A stretch of 57,156 bases of DNA from the NCBI GenBank assembly GCA_024642485.1, contig JAHEAY010000237.1, positions 1-57,156 of the forward strand, in the 5' to 3' direction. Shown here one piece after another: positions 14,648-22,527 of this stretch; the first letter of the stretch is position 1, and each line of letters begins with the position of its first letter. The notes beneath the pieces are model-generated. The model worked only from the letters and a program-made list of their open reading frames with translations, made no database searches and was not told where the DNA came from. Source of the stretch: Cytophagaceae bacterium (GTDB lineage: Bacteria; Bacteroidota; Bacteroidia; Cytophagales; Spirosomataceae). Position numbers and translations under genes: made by a program.

Positions 14648-17071
14648 ATGAAATATAAAAATATCAGAGAAGAAGAACTTAAAAATAAAGTCGGTATGGA
14701 CTGGTTTAAATCATTCGACACGACGGAGATTTTAGGTAATGTTGATTTCACAGTTTTCCCAAAACAAGACAATATTTTCGGTCGGACACCATTACTTTGG
14801 GCTGAAGCTAAAACTGGCAACTTTGACATTCCGACAATGTTTGTTCAACTCATTTTGACAATTGGGAAAGCACGAACTTTTGACAAGATTTTACCACCAG
14901 CGTTTTTGGGAGCTTTTGACTTTAAAAAAATTGCCTTTGTTCCTTTCATCAGTGTTCAAGATATATTTTATCTAAACGACTTCAACTGGAACGTAACACC
15001 AAGCAACCACGGTACAAAAGAGTTTAAGCTAATCAAGGAAAGGGTTGAAACCAATCTCAAACAGAACAGCTACGTTTACGACTACGAAAAGGACGAGAAA
15101 GAGTTAAAACATTTTATCGTTAATAACATTGCCAAATCAACAGAAACAAGCAAAATTAAAATTGACAAAAACAATTTCATTCCGATTTACTTGCGTTGGC
15201 TTGAAATTGTAAAACAAATAATTGACGTTGGTTGGGAAGACTTGAAAAAAGCCAACATTTTAGACAGCGACTTTTATTTAGCCGACTTGTTTGTTGATGA
15301 CTGTGACACAAGCAAAATTGAAGATGACACTTCAATCAGAGATAACCTATTTGTGATTTTTCAAAATCAAGGCTATAAAATTGCGAAAGAAAACATCAGG
15401 CAAATGTTTGATGCAACTATCAATATTCGCAACAAAGAAACCTATCAGCAATTTTGGAAACGCTACAAACGACCGCCAATAAAAGAGTTTCAAAACTACA
15501 TTATTGAACGTAGAGATTTACTTGTTCCGCAAGACATAAGAGAACGCAAAGGAGCATTTTTTACGCCACGACAATGGGTTGAACTTTCCCAAAAATACTT
15601 GACTGACTATTTTGGTGAAAATTGGCAGGAAGAATATTTTATTTGGGACTGTGCCGCTGGCACAGGAAATCTTCTTGCAGGTTTGACCAACAAATACAAT
15701 ATTTGGGCGAGCACCTTAGACCAAGCAGACGTAAAGGTTATGCACGATCGTATCAATCACGGAGCAAACCTTTTGGAAAATCACGTTTTTCAGTTCGACT
15801 TTTTGAATGACGAATTTTCCAAACTTCCACTAGGTTTGCAAGAGATCATCAATGACGAGCAAAAAAGAAAGAAACTAATTATTTACATTAATCCACCTTA
15901 TGCTGAAGTTTCAAGTAAAGCCGTGAAAGGTAAAGTTGGAGTAAACCAAACAAAGACACATACTAAATATAGTTCAACATTAGGAACAGCAGGTAGAGAA
16001 TTATTTGCCCAATTTCTAATTCGTATTTATTCAGAACTTAATGGTGTAACCCTTGCAGAATTCTCAACTTTGAAAATTCTGCAAGGGGCTGCTTTCCTCA
16101 GCTTGAAAGAACATTTTCAAGCTTCGCTTGAAAAAATATTTTTAGCCCCAGCCGACACTTTTGATAATGTAAAAGGACAGTTCCCTATTGGCTTCAAAAT
16201 TTGGAATACAAACAAAAAAGAAGTTTTTGAAAATGTAGTCGCAGACATTTACGACAAAAACGCTAACTTCATTGGCACAAAAGGAATTTACTCACTAAAT
16301 AAAAATCAATACATCAATAAGTTTATTTCCATGTACAAAGCCACGAAAGAGAACAACATTGGCTTTATGGACGGAATAAACGGAAATGACTTTCAACACA
16401 ACAACATTGTTTATGTTCTGAACACAAAAGAACAATTGCCAAATCCTCGTGGAATTTGCATTAACAAGGACAATTTAATTCCTGTTTCAATCTATTTTTC
16501 AGTTCGTAAAGCAATTGAAGCAAACTGGCTAAACGACCGTGACCAATTTTTAAACCCTAACAACAATTGGAAAGCAGACCAGGAATTTAAAAACGACTGT
16601 TTGACTTATACACTTTTCAGCAATAACATTCAGACAAAGTTTGGTGTAAATCATTGGATACCATTCCCAGAGAACGAAGTAAGCGCCAAAGAAAAGTTTG
16701 AAAGTAATTTTATGACTGACTTTATAAAAGGCAAAATCAAGCCAGAACAAAAAAACGAAGGTCAGTTGTTTACAGAAGAAACTATCCAAAATGACAACAA
16801 ACCATTAGAATTTTCGGAAGAAGCAAAGGAAGTTTTCAATGCTGGTCGTGAACTTTGGAAATACTACCATCAACAAAAGGACATTAACATAAATGCAGCC
16901 TTATACGACATTAAATTACACTTTCAAGGGCGTAATGACAAAGGACGAATGAACGCAAATAGCACGGACGATAAATACACAAAATTAATTGGCGACTTGC
17001 GACAAAAACTAAATTTACTGGCAGACAAAATCGCACCGAAAGTTTACGAATACGATTTTTTAAAAATATGA
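14648..17071 (+). CDS. Fused restriction-methyltransferase, type IIG-like (N-6 adenine MTase with PD-ExK domain)
   Basis: An 807-residue protein. The N-terminal domain carries a PD-(D/E)xK-type pattern: Asp33 (GNVDFTVFPKQ) and Glu53-x-Lys55 (WAEAKTG), suggesting an endonuclease. The middle is an N6-adenine methyltransferase: GAFFTPRQWV around 304-313, SAM motif I WDCAAGTGNLL (333-343) and catalytic NPPY (415-418). The C-terminal third has no motif I can name and is the likely DNA-recognition part. This single-chain order (nuclease, methylase, specificity) is that of type IIG/type I-like fused systems. No separate specificity or restriction gene is adjacent. It lies 185 bp behind the TIR operon on the same strand and is the last cargo gene on the plus strand. 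Confidence 0.78.
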   Translation: MKYKNIREEELKNKVGMDWFKSFDTTEILGNVDFTVFPKQDNIFGRTPLLWAEAKTGNFDIPTMFVQLILTIGKARTFDKILPPAFLGAFDFKKIAFVPFISVQDIFYLNDFNWNVTPSNHGTKEFKLIKERVETNLKQNSYVYDYEKDEKELKHFIVNNIAKSTETSKIKIDKNNFIPIYLRWLEIVKQIIDVGWEDLKKANILDSDFYLADLFVDDCDTSKIEDDTSIRDNLFVIFQNQGYKIAKENIRQMFDATINIRNKETYQQFWKRYKRPPIKEFQNYIIERRDLLVPQDIRERKGAFFTPRQWVELSQKYLTDYFGENWQEEYFIWDCAAGTGNLLAGLTNKYNIWASTLDQADVKVMHDRINHGANLLENHVFQFDFLNDEFSKLPLGLQEIINDEQKRKKLIIYINPPYAEVSSKAVKGKVGVNQTKTHTKYSSTLGTAGRELFAQFLIRIYSELNGVTLAEFSTLKILQGAAFLSLKEHFQASLEKIFLAPADTFDNVKGQFPIGFKIWNTNKKEVFENVVADIYDKNANFIGTKGIYSLNKNQYINKFISMYKATKENNIGFMDGINGNDFQHNNIVYVLNTKEQLPNPRGICINKDNLIPVSIYFSVRKAIEANWLNDRDQFLNPNNNWKADQEFKNDCLTYTLFSNNIQTKFGVNHWIPFPENEVSAKEKFESNFMTDFIKGKIKPEQKNEGQLFTEETIQNDNKPLEFSEEAKEVFNAGRELWKYYHQQKDININAALYDIKLHFQGRNDKGRMNANSTDDKYTKLIGDLRQKLNLLADKIAPKVYEYDFLKI

Positions 17072-17215
17072 CGAGAAAAGAACAACTGGTGCTACCAGTG
17101 GTTTGGCAAAAGTGGAGGTTCATTGCTTAATTGAGGCTTTGTGCTTCATATCATGTTTGGTAGAAAACAGTTTAATAATGAAAATCATAAAATCGATAAA
17201 ATATTCTTGATAAGA

Positions 17216-17242
17216 AATGGAGGGACAATAGCCCCTCCATTC
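17216..17242 (-). terminator. Hairpin between the convergent methyltransferase and DUF5131 genes
   Basis: AATGGAGGG (17216-17224) pairs with CCCTCCATT (17233-17241) around a seven- to eight-base loop. On the minus strand the stem is followed by TTCTTATC, so it ends the DUF5131 transcript and possibly also the plus-strand one. The neighbouring 17072-17215 shows no gene. Confidence 0.55.
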
Positions 17243-17252
17243 TTAACTTATT

Positions 17253-18014
17253 CTACTCCGGAACCTCTCGAACCTGTAAGCCACTTGGCCACTCAGCCAG
17301 TTCGCCACCATGATAATGTCGTAATTTCATGGTTTTACGAAGATGACTTCCAAGTTGTTTTACGAATACAGCCACACGTGTTTGTGATTTTATATCCTGA
17401 ACAATACGCTCATACCAAGCTATCTCCGATGGTCTGTAACGATGTGGCCCAAACTCATTACCTGATTCCCCACCAATTACTACCCAATGAAAATCATCGA
17501 TGATACGTTTCCCGTTTTTGACAACAAGCATATCTAGTTCTTCTAACAACGGTTCTGCAGAAATGAATCTAACTACAGCTGGTATTTTGGCCAAAGTCTC
17601 AGCTCGATGAAAATACATTTGCTCTTCAATCGAAACACCTAACCATACATTAGGATATCCCTCATCTCCCCAATCGTTCGGTAAGCATTCTTTGATTCGT
17701 TCAGGTCTCTTCGTTAATATCTGCCATGTTAAATGCGGGGTATCACGAATTACTTCCCATGCATAAGCTCTCCAATCGTCAGCTTCTTCTATGAAAAAAT
17801 CAGAATACGAGTTAATAAACACCTTTTGGGGTTCATGAATTGAAAGTGGTTTGTAAAATGATTGATCGCTTAATCGACGAATTACTGATCCATCTTGATT
17901 ATACTTATCCTTATCCCTGAACATGTAACAGAACTTACATCCTGAGCTAATTTTGGTACAGCCGTGCCAAAAGTTGTGGGACTTATCAGTCCATTCAATG
18001 CTTGTACTTCTCAT
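17253..18014 (-). CDS. Phage Gp37/Gp68-type protein (DUF5131), cysteine-rich
   Basis: A 253-residue protein of the DUF5131 (phage Gp37/Gp68) family, recognised from EWTDKSHNFWHGCTKISSGC near the start and WLGVSIEEQ, FISAEPLL and WVVIGGESG further in. Cysteines at 19, 26 and 29 form a C-x6-C-x2-C cluster reminiscent of radical SAM iron-sulfur sites. Biochemical function is unknown; elsewhere such genes often pair with the three-Cys-motif partner TcmP, which is not present here. The start at 18014 (MRSTSIEWT) is chosen because the family begins there; a 47-codon extension would run through the inverted repeat at 18036-18091. Confidence 0.85.
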   Translation of the reverse strand: MRSTSIEWTDKSHNFWHGCTKISSGCKFCYMFRDKDKYNQDGSVIRRLSDQSFYKPLSIHEPQKVFINSYSDFFIEEADDWRAYAWEVIRDTPHLTWQILTKRPERIKECLPNDWGDEGYPNVWLGVSIEEQMYFHRAETLAKIPAVVRFISAEPLLEELDMLVVKNGKRIIDDFHWVVIGGESGNEFGPHRYRPSEIAWYERIVQDIKSQTRVAVFVKQLGSHLRKTMKLRHYHGGELAEWPSGLQVREVPE

Positions 18015-18035
18015 AAAATATATTGTTTTGTTTTT

Positions 18036-18091
18036 GGCTACATTCTCTACATTATCTACATGATAAGTAGAATCATGTAGACGATGTAGCC
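18036..18091. repeat. Nested CTACAT/ATGTAG inverted repeats between helicase and DUF5131 genes
   Basis: Outer arms GGCTACAT (18036-18043) and ATGTAGCC (18084-18091); inner perfect arms TCTACATGAT (18055-18064) and ATCATGTAGA (18072-18081). Further CTACAT and ATGTAG copies lie at about 18048 and 18095. The cluster sits just upstream of the DUF5131 start on the minus strand, fitting a multi-copy operator, an iteron-like replication site or a structured leader. Confidence 0.55.
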
Positions 18092-18111
18092 AATGTAGAC
18101 TTTTTGAAAAC

Positions 18112-19566
18112 TTATTTAAATTCAACCATGTTTCCGTATTGGCCTCTGAATACATTAAAACCTAATTTTCGGAGCCTATCAGCAAACTTTGTGTTTGACA
18201 CGCTTCTGTTTCCATACGCCGTACAAAAATCTTTGTAATCACCATAAAGCTCTTTTAATGGTCTTTTGTAGGTAAATCCTGGCGTGTATTCTAGTTCAAA
18301 CATGAACATAGCAACAGAATCCGATTGCTTTCTGTATTCCTCGATTGCCTTTTCAGCCTTTTCTGAATAGGTGAACCCTCTTTGAAAAATCAATCTCTGC
18401 ATTCCTTGAATTACCCAATTAAAAATTGCGGGTAACTCGGTTGCGATAATCCTTTTTGCCATCTCTGGATCACGTTCTGCTTCTGGTATTGTTTGATCAA
18501 ACCCTAGAATAAGGAATCTTCTAAAGAATGCGGTGTTTTGTTCCACATCTCGTGGAAGCTCATTCGCATTGAAAATTAGCCTTGCATAATTTTCCATGAT
18601 TAACGGATTCCCATAAGGTAATCGCGCTTCAACAGGTTCGCCTGATGTCAATAACTTGAAAACGGCTGAGTCCATCTTCGAACTGATGTCTGAGGCATAG
18701 TTCAAAAGCTTATTTTGGATTTGGGCTCTTTGATACCCCGATTCATTCGTAAGGGATTGAAGGCTATAATTGGATACATTCTCCCTGCCTAATAAAGCCT
18801 GTAGAATTTCAAAGAATGTGGACTTACCATTTGCTCCGTTCCCGTAAAGAATAAGAGACTTCTCCAATTTCAGCGTACTATTACGAATGAAAACATAGCC
18901 TGTAAACTCTGCTAATATCTTTCGATCCGCTTCGTCTGTAAGTACACGATTTAGAAATACATCAAATAAACTTGTCGTAGCATTTGGATCAAAATTGAAA
19001 TCTAGCTGATAAAACAAATAGTCCTCTGGATCGAAGTCTCTAAATAGGTATTGACCTGTTTCGTTTATTACCAAAGTGCCATTCTTGAAATTGATTAGGA
19101 TATCATCATTTTGTTTCGTTTTCTTAGGAACAAAACTTGATACTAGAAATTGTTTCATCAAGTCATCGACAAACTGGTGATACTTGCCTTTTAACTTATC
19201 GTAGCCTAATTGGGCTACAGCCTGTCTTAAAAAATGTCGTATTTCGTTTTTGTCTAACGATTTCCAATGCGTACCGTTATAAATATTGACCTGCTCGCTG
19301 ATGACGGTCAAGCCCCATTTATTTTGTTTAGCAATTTCCAAAATGGAATCAATTGCTATAACTACGATGTTTTGTTTAGAAATACGTTCTCCCGGTAGTA
19401 GGTTTGCTTTTTCGTAAAAATCAATAGGTTTGATTTCAGCTAAAAGTTTATTCAAGACATCTTCGTGCTCTAATGGTAATAATGGCATTTCTGTTAAAGG
19501 AAGTTTTTGATCCTGAATGGTTGGAAGGGCCTTGCCCTCCTCCATTCTATTTAAAATCTTGTCCAT
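18112..19566 (-). CDS. P4/D5-family SF3 helicase (phage/plasmid replication protein, no primase domain)
   Basis: A 484-residue replication helicase. A D5_N-type region (about 70-230, with ILINFKNGTLVINE and YLFYQLDFNFDP) leads into the SF3 ATPase: Walker A GNGANGKST (242-250), then LPYGNPLIMENYARLIFNANELPRD (316-340) as Walker B'/sensor region and arginine finger FFRRFLIL (347-354). The C-terminal winged-helix-like end is GYTPGFTYKRPLKELYGDYKDF-like in its second half. Longer P4 proteins carry an N-terminal primase; here the N-terminus is too short, so priming must come from elsewhere. Start ATG shares a base with the stop of the HTH gene (TAATG), so the two are coupled. Confidence 0.9.
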   Translation of the reverse strand: MDKILNRMEEGKALPTIQDQKLPLTEMPLLPLEHEDVLNKLLAEIKPIDFYEKANLLPGERISKQNIVVIAIDSILEIAKQNKWGLTVISEQVNIYNGTHWKSLDKNEIRHFLRQAVAQLGYDKLKGKYHQFVDDLMKQFLVSSFVPKKTKQNDDILINFKNGTLVINETGQYLFRDFDPEDYLFYQLDFNFDPNATTSLFDVFLNRVLTDEADRKILAEFTGYVFIRNSTLKLEKSLILYGNGANGKSTFFEILQALLGRENVSNYSLQSLTNESGYQRAQIQNKLLNYASDISSKMDSAVFKLLTSGEPVEARLPYGNPLIMENYARLIFNANELPRDVEQNTAFFRRFLILGFDQTIPEAERDPEMAKRIIATELPAIFNWVIQGMQRLIFQRGFTYSEKAEKAIEEYRKQSDSVAMFMFELEYTPGFTYKRPLKELYGDYKDFCTAYGNRSVSNTKFADRLRKLGFNVFRGQYGNMVEFK

Positions 19567-19853
19567 TATTTTTTCAATAAGGTTAAAGATTCCAACAGTT
19601 CGCTACGCTTGTAATAACGCCGCGCGCCAATTCCATAAGCCTTGACTTTCTTCTTGTTAGTCCAAGCCCATAATGTAGAGCCATCTATTTTAAGAAATTT
19701 GCAAGCTTCTTCTCGGGTAAGAAGTTCTTCCGATTGGTGTTTTGTCTGAAATTCATGATGAAGTTCAGTGATGCCGTTTTTAACGGACGTGCCTATCAGT
19801 TGATTTAGTTCCTCAACGGTTAGGGCTTCGAGTAATATCGAATTAGAAACCAT
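19566..19853 (-). CDS. Excisionase-like HTH protein (HTH_17 type)
   Basis: A 95-residue protein whose C-terminal half is a MerR/excisionase-type winged HTH: LLTREEACKFLKIDGSTLWAWTNKKKVKAYGIGARRYYKRSELLESL. The N-terminal half is helical. Such proteins in Bacteroidota elements act as recombination directionality factors or as regulators of the replication gene. The stop overlaps the helicase start by one base. It lies in the integrase-replication block, consistent with control of excision and replication. Confidence 0.82.
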   Translation of the reverse strand: MVSNSILLEALTVEELNQLIGTSVKNGITELHHEFQTKHQSEELLTREEACKFLKIDGSTLWAWTNKKKVKAYGIGARRYYKRSELLESLTLLKK

Positions 19854-19928
19854 AATTTTATGTTGTTTAAATTATAGCTCAAAATTCGGGAGTGGATTTG
19901 GTGGTCAAAAGGAGAGAAAAAAGTGTTT

Positions 19929-20828
19929 TTAGTGGTTTTCTAAATATTTTAGGTGGATTTGGTGGTATTTATATGATTTAGGTTTTTCGGTAAAAGATTT
20001 ATAGAGATTTGAATCCTGAAAATCCTTCTTATCAATAACCTCTTTATCAAAAATATTAATGTTTCTTTGCGCAAATGAGAGAAGATCAAAGCTTAATTTA
20101 GCTGTAGAAAGACTAACGAAAATTTCTTTTAATGCCCAACCAATCCATTTCTTATTTATAGTCTTAAAATTTATTTTTTTTTCAAGTGTGGGGAAACTGC
20201 CTGAATTAAAGTAATGAATCAATGAGTTGGATAATAAAATATAATCATCACTAGATAAGTAAGATTCAAAAGGACCTAAATGGTCATTAATAATTTTTTG
20301 ATTTCCATCTACTTTTGACTTAATGTCGAATTCTTGCGTTTCCATACAAATTGGCGAATCAATTTCATCATCTTTTGAAGGTTCGCTTTGATATTTTAAA
20401 TACTGTGTTGATAAAAACTCTAATATCCTACCAACACTAGTTAAATGATTCCTTAGTTTAGTATAGTCAATTCTTGTACAACGATCTTCTAAACTGGTAT
20501 CGCGGTTTTCCAGGAATTCTTCAAAGGTCTGAAACCCCTTGATCATAGGTTTGAATTTTTCTTCTATCCTAATATCATCATAGGTTTCATAAGCGATCTT
20601 CTTCAGGTCATCAAAAACAGTGTTTAGTAAAAAGACATTATTGGCATCAAGTTCCTTGTATTTCTTTAATTCATCTGCAATTAAAAGTAGTGCATTTTTA
20701 TAGGCAGTGAAATGTTCTTTTTGTTGGTCTAGAAACGAAATAGGAGTATTGTCTTCAAATGACGATAAATGTTCGGACATTGTTTTGTCAAACTCCTCCT
20801 TGTACTCCTTTAATGAATATTTTAACAT
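19929..20828 (-). CDS. Unknown 299-aa protein next to the integrase
   Basis: Soluble, charged and mostly helical (KYSLKEYKEEFDKTMSEHLSSFED at the start; KINFKTINKKWIGWALKEIFVSLSTAKLSFDLLSFAQRNINIFD near 220-265). The KWIGWALKEIF segment is like the C-terminal KI-WIG stretch of proteins coded beside integrases in Bacteroidota elements (RteC-like), but that is a loose resemblance. It is on the same strand as the integrase and HTH genes with short gaps, so a role in element maintenance or regulation is plausible. No catalytic motif seen. Confidence 0.7.
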   Translation of the reverse strand: MLKYSLKEYKEEFDKTMSEHLSSFEDNTPISFLDQQKEHFTAYKNALLLIADELKKYKELDANNVFLLNTVFDDLKKIAYETYDDIRIEEKFKPMIKGFQTFEEFLENRDTSLEDRCTRIDYTKLRNHLTSVGRILEFLSTQYLKYQSEPSKDDEIDSPICMETQEFDIKSKVDGNQKIINDHLGPFESYLSSDDYILLSNSLIHYFNSGSFPTLEKKINFKTINKKWIGWALKEIFVSLSTAKLSFDLLSFAQRNINIFDKEVIDKKDFQDSNLYKSFTEKPKSYKYHQIHLKYLENH

Positions 20829-20869
20829 GGATAATTCAGGTTAAATTATGTAAATAGTTTACCGGGAAA

Positions 20870-22102
20870 TTAAAAAAAATCGGTCATTTCAATCGCAAGA
20901 TCTTTGTTGCTCTTGCCGATGTACGTTAAAAACATTGATTCTGTTGCGTGTCCTGTCATTTGCATCAGGAAGGTAGTAGGTATTTTACCATAATTGTTCG
21001 TCGCAAAGGATCTTCTCCCAATATGCGACGACACTAGTAAATGCTTTTCGTAAAATTTCTCTTCTTGTAGCTTGGTTTCTGGATTGAATAACTTGCCTAG
21101 TGTTAACTCGTTTATTCCTGCTGCTTTACATACATTCTTAATGTGGTCATTATATCGTTGGTCAGATATCTTTTTTGGGAAGTTGCCGTCGAATTTTTCT
21201 AATATCTCAATAATTTTTGAGTGAAGCGGTATAGTCATTATTTTACCAGTTTTGACCTGGGTAAATTCTAAGAGAGGCTTAAGTTCGCCTTTTCTATTTT
21301 TTTCATATCTGATCATCGATTTGTCAAAGCGCATAAAATCGGAAACTCTCTGAGCACAATAACAACTAATTAATAGCCAGTACTTGGCATTTACTAAACC
21401 ATCCGTTAAATTTTTATCTTCAAGGCATTCAATTTTGGCTATTTCTTCATTGTTCAAATAAATATGTTTAGCTCTATTGTATTTGATTTTCACGCTGTCA
21501 AGCTGGAAATGGGTTTCCAAGCCATTTGATTTTGCATGATTACAAAATGCTTTAATATAAATTAGGTTTTTAGCCGTGGTGTTTTTAGCGTAACCCATTT
21601 CTTCGCAATAATTCTCAAAACCAACTTTAAAATCTTGATTAATATCTTTTATAAAAATTACGGATTTGGTGTGTTTTTCATATCGGATAAGCAATTCTTT
21701 TATCCCTTTGCATTTTTTAATGGTTGTCTCTTTAACATCTTTCTTCTTGAATTCTATGTACGTATCAATATAGTCGACCAGATTTAATGGGTATTTTGAT
21801 TTGGGCTCGGTTGGGTTTATGAACTCATTAAGCCATTTGGAATCAATCGTCTTAACTCCTTTTGATTTATTATATTCAGTTAGCAAGGAAATTTTCAGAC
21901 CGCTTAGATCCGTGTCTAAGTTAGCATAATCAATATTCTTAAGTAGTTTTTTGACTGGCCTTTGTTCCTTTTCATCCCAGTTCGCTGGGTTAATGTGGTA
22001 GTTTGTTTTAGCTTTAATATCTAGTTTTCTGCCGTCGCGCAAACGGATATAGATAACTGCTGGATTTTTAGTTCCTTGTAGAATAAGATTAATTGAAGCC
22101 AT
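20870..22102 (-). CDS. Tyrosine site-specific integrase
   Basis: A 410-residue phage-type integrase. It has an arm-binding N-terminal domain (about 1-90, MASINLILQGTKNPAVIYIRLRDGRKL, the type seen in Bacteroidota integrases), a SAM-like core-binding domain (about 105-200) and a catalytic domain with Arg252 (AQRVSDF), Lys284 (TQVKTGK), His360-x2-Arg363 (SHIGRRS), His385 (TGHATE) and nucleophile Tyr394 (FLTYIG). All catalytic residues are present. The ATG at 22102 is preferred; an in-frame start 15 codons upstream would run into the arm-type repeats. It lies directly inside the right end and should catalyse insertion at the tRNA-Ser 3' end. Confidence 0.95.
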   Translation of the reverse strand: MASINLILQGTKNPAVIYIRLRDGRKLDIKAKTNYHINPANWDEKEQRPVKKLLKNIDYANLDTDLSGLKISLLTEYNKSKGVKTIDSKWLNEFINPTEPKSKYPLNLVDYIDTYIEFKKKDVKETTIKKCKGIKELLIRYEKHTKSVIFIKDINQDFKVGFENYCEEMGYAKNTTAKNLIYIKAFCNHAKSNGLETHFQLDSVKIKYNRAKHIYLNNEEIAKIECLEDKNLTDGLVNAKYWLLISCYCAQRVSDFMRFDKSMIRYEKNRKGELKPLLEFTQVKTGKIMTIPLHSKIIEILEKFDGNFPKKISDQRYNDHIKNVCKAAGINELTLGKLFNPETKLQEEKFYEKHLLVSSHIGRRSFATNNYGKIPTTFLMQMTGHATESMFLTYIGKSNKDLAIEMTDFF

Positions 22103-22137
22103 TGTGTATTGTATAATCGATTCAAAAGTACATAAAC

Positions 22138-22161
22138 TAGTCCACATCTAGCCCACATTTA
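22138..22161 (+). repeat. Right arm-type repeat pair (TAGTCCACATC, TAGCCCACATTT)
   Basis: Copies start at 22138 and 22149, again 11 bp apart and in the same orientation as the left pair at 6366/6377. They lie upstream of the integrase start and about 134 bp inside the right core. An imperfect palindrome ATTGATTCAATTT / AAATGAATTCAAT follows at 22168-22198 and may bind the excisionase. Confidence 0.6.
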
Positions 22162-22294
22162 CGCAAATTGATTCAATTTCATGCAAATGAATTCAATGCC
22201 ATTTATGCTATATTTGTTCAAATAAATCGATTATTTTCAAAAACAAGCTGTTTGAATAACATGGGGGTTCTGTTCTTTTTGGATACACGTAGAT

Positions 22295-22307
22295 CCTTCC
22301 CCTCTAC
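22295..22307 (+). repeat. Right attachment core (attR)
   Basis: CCTTCCCCTCTAC, identical to the tRNA-Ser 3' end at 6296-6308. Identity stops immediately on both sides apart from chance matches. Beyond it lies the displaced host terminator of the tRNA. Confidence 0.85.
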
Positions 22308-22312
22308 GAGAG

Positions 22313-22343
22313 AAAAAGGAGTCCAGAGATGGACTCCTTTTTT
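22313..22343 (+). terminator. Displaced host terminator of tRNA-Ser
   Basis: AAAAAGGAGTCC (22313-22324), loop AGAGAT, GGACTCCTTTTTT (22331-22343). A strong intrinsic terminator with no gene in front of it except the attR fragment of the tRNA. Fusing 6308 to 22308 restores tRNA-Ser followed 5 bp later by this hairpin. The rest of 22344-22527 has no gene apart from the promoter noted below. Confidence 0.85.
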
Positions 22344-22466
22344 GTTTTAGGTTTTTTGTCTACATATCGGGATGATTTTTGGAGAAAATTTGGAGATTTT
22401 ATTCTAACTAAGTTTGAATTCATCACTGTGCCTTCTAATAGAGTTGTCAAGTTTAAATTATTAGTA

Positions 22467-22499
22467 TTTGTGTTTTTTAAACTTAAAGGTTTATATTTG
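22467..22499 (+). promoter_or_regulatory. Promoter of the mobile mystery protein A/B genes
   Basis: TTTG (22467-22470), 21 bp, TATATTTG (22492-22499); a full match to the Bacteroidota consensus, 28 bp upstream of ATG 22528. Confidence 0.8.
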
Positions 22500-22527
22500 G
22501 AACCAAAATATTAACTCAAAGGTTAAA

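Larger units (their letters stand above)
6309..22307. mobile_element. Integrative element (about 16.0 kb) in tRNA-Ser, satellite-like, carrying defence genes
   Basis: Bounded by 13-bp direct repeats (6296-6308 and 22295-22307). It encodes, from right to left, a tyrosine integrase adjacent to the right end, a 299-aa unknown, an excisionase-like HTH protein, an SF3 helicase and a DUF5131 protein on the minus strand. On the plus strand it has a small unknown, a Sak4-like ATPase, DUF3871, RadC and an XRE regulator, then cargo: a lipoprotein, the TIR operon and a fused restriction-methyltransferase. An AbiJ-like gene lies next to the left end. No relaxase, type IV secretion, capsid or terminase genes are visible, so transfer must rely on a helper; this suggests a phage satellite or mobilizable island. 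Confidence 0.85.

Noticed and set aside
6309-22307. Element as an integrative conjugative element
   Set aside because: No relaxase, coupling protein or Tra genes were found on either strand.
22168-22514. Two overlapping small ORFs around attR (22168-22350, 22329-22514)
   Set aside because: They run across the attachment core and the tRNA terminator, have biased low-quality composition and no family resemblance.
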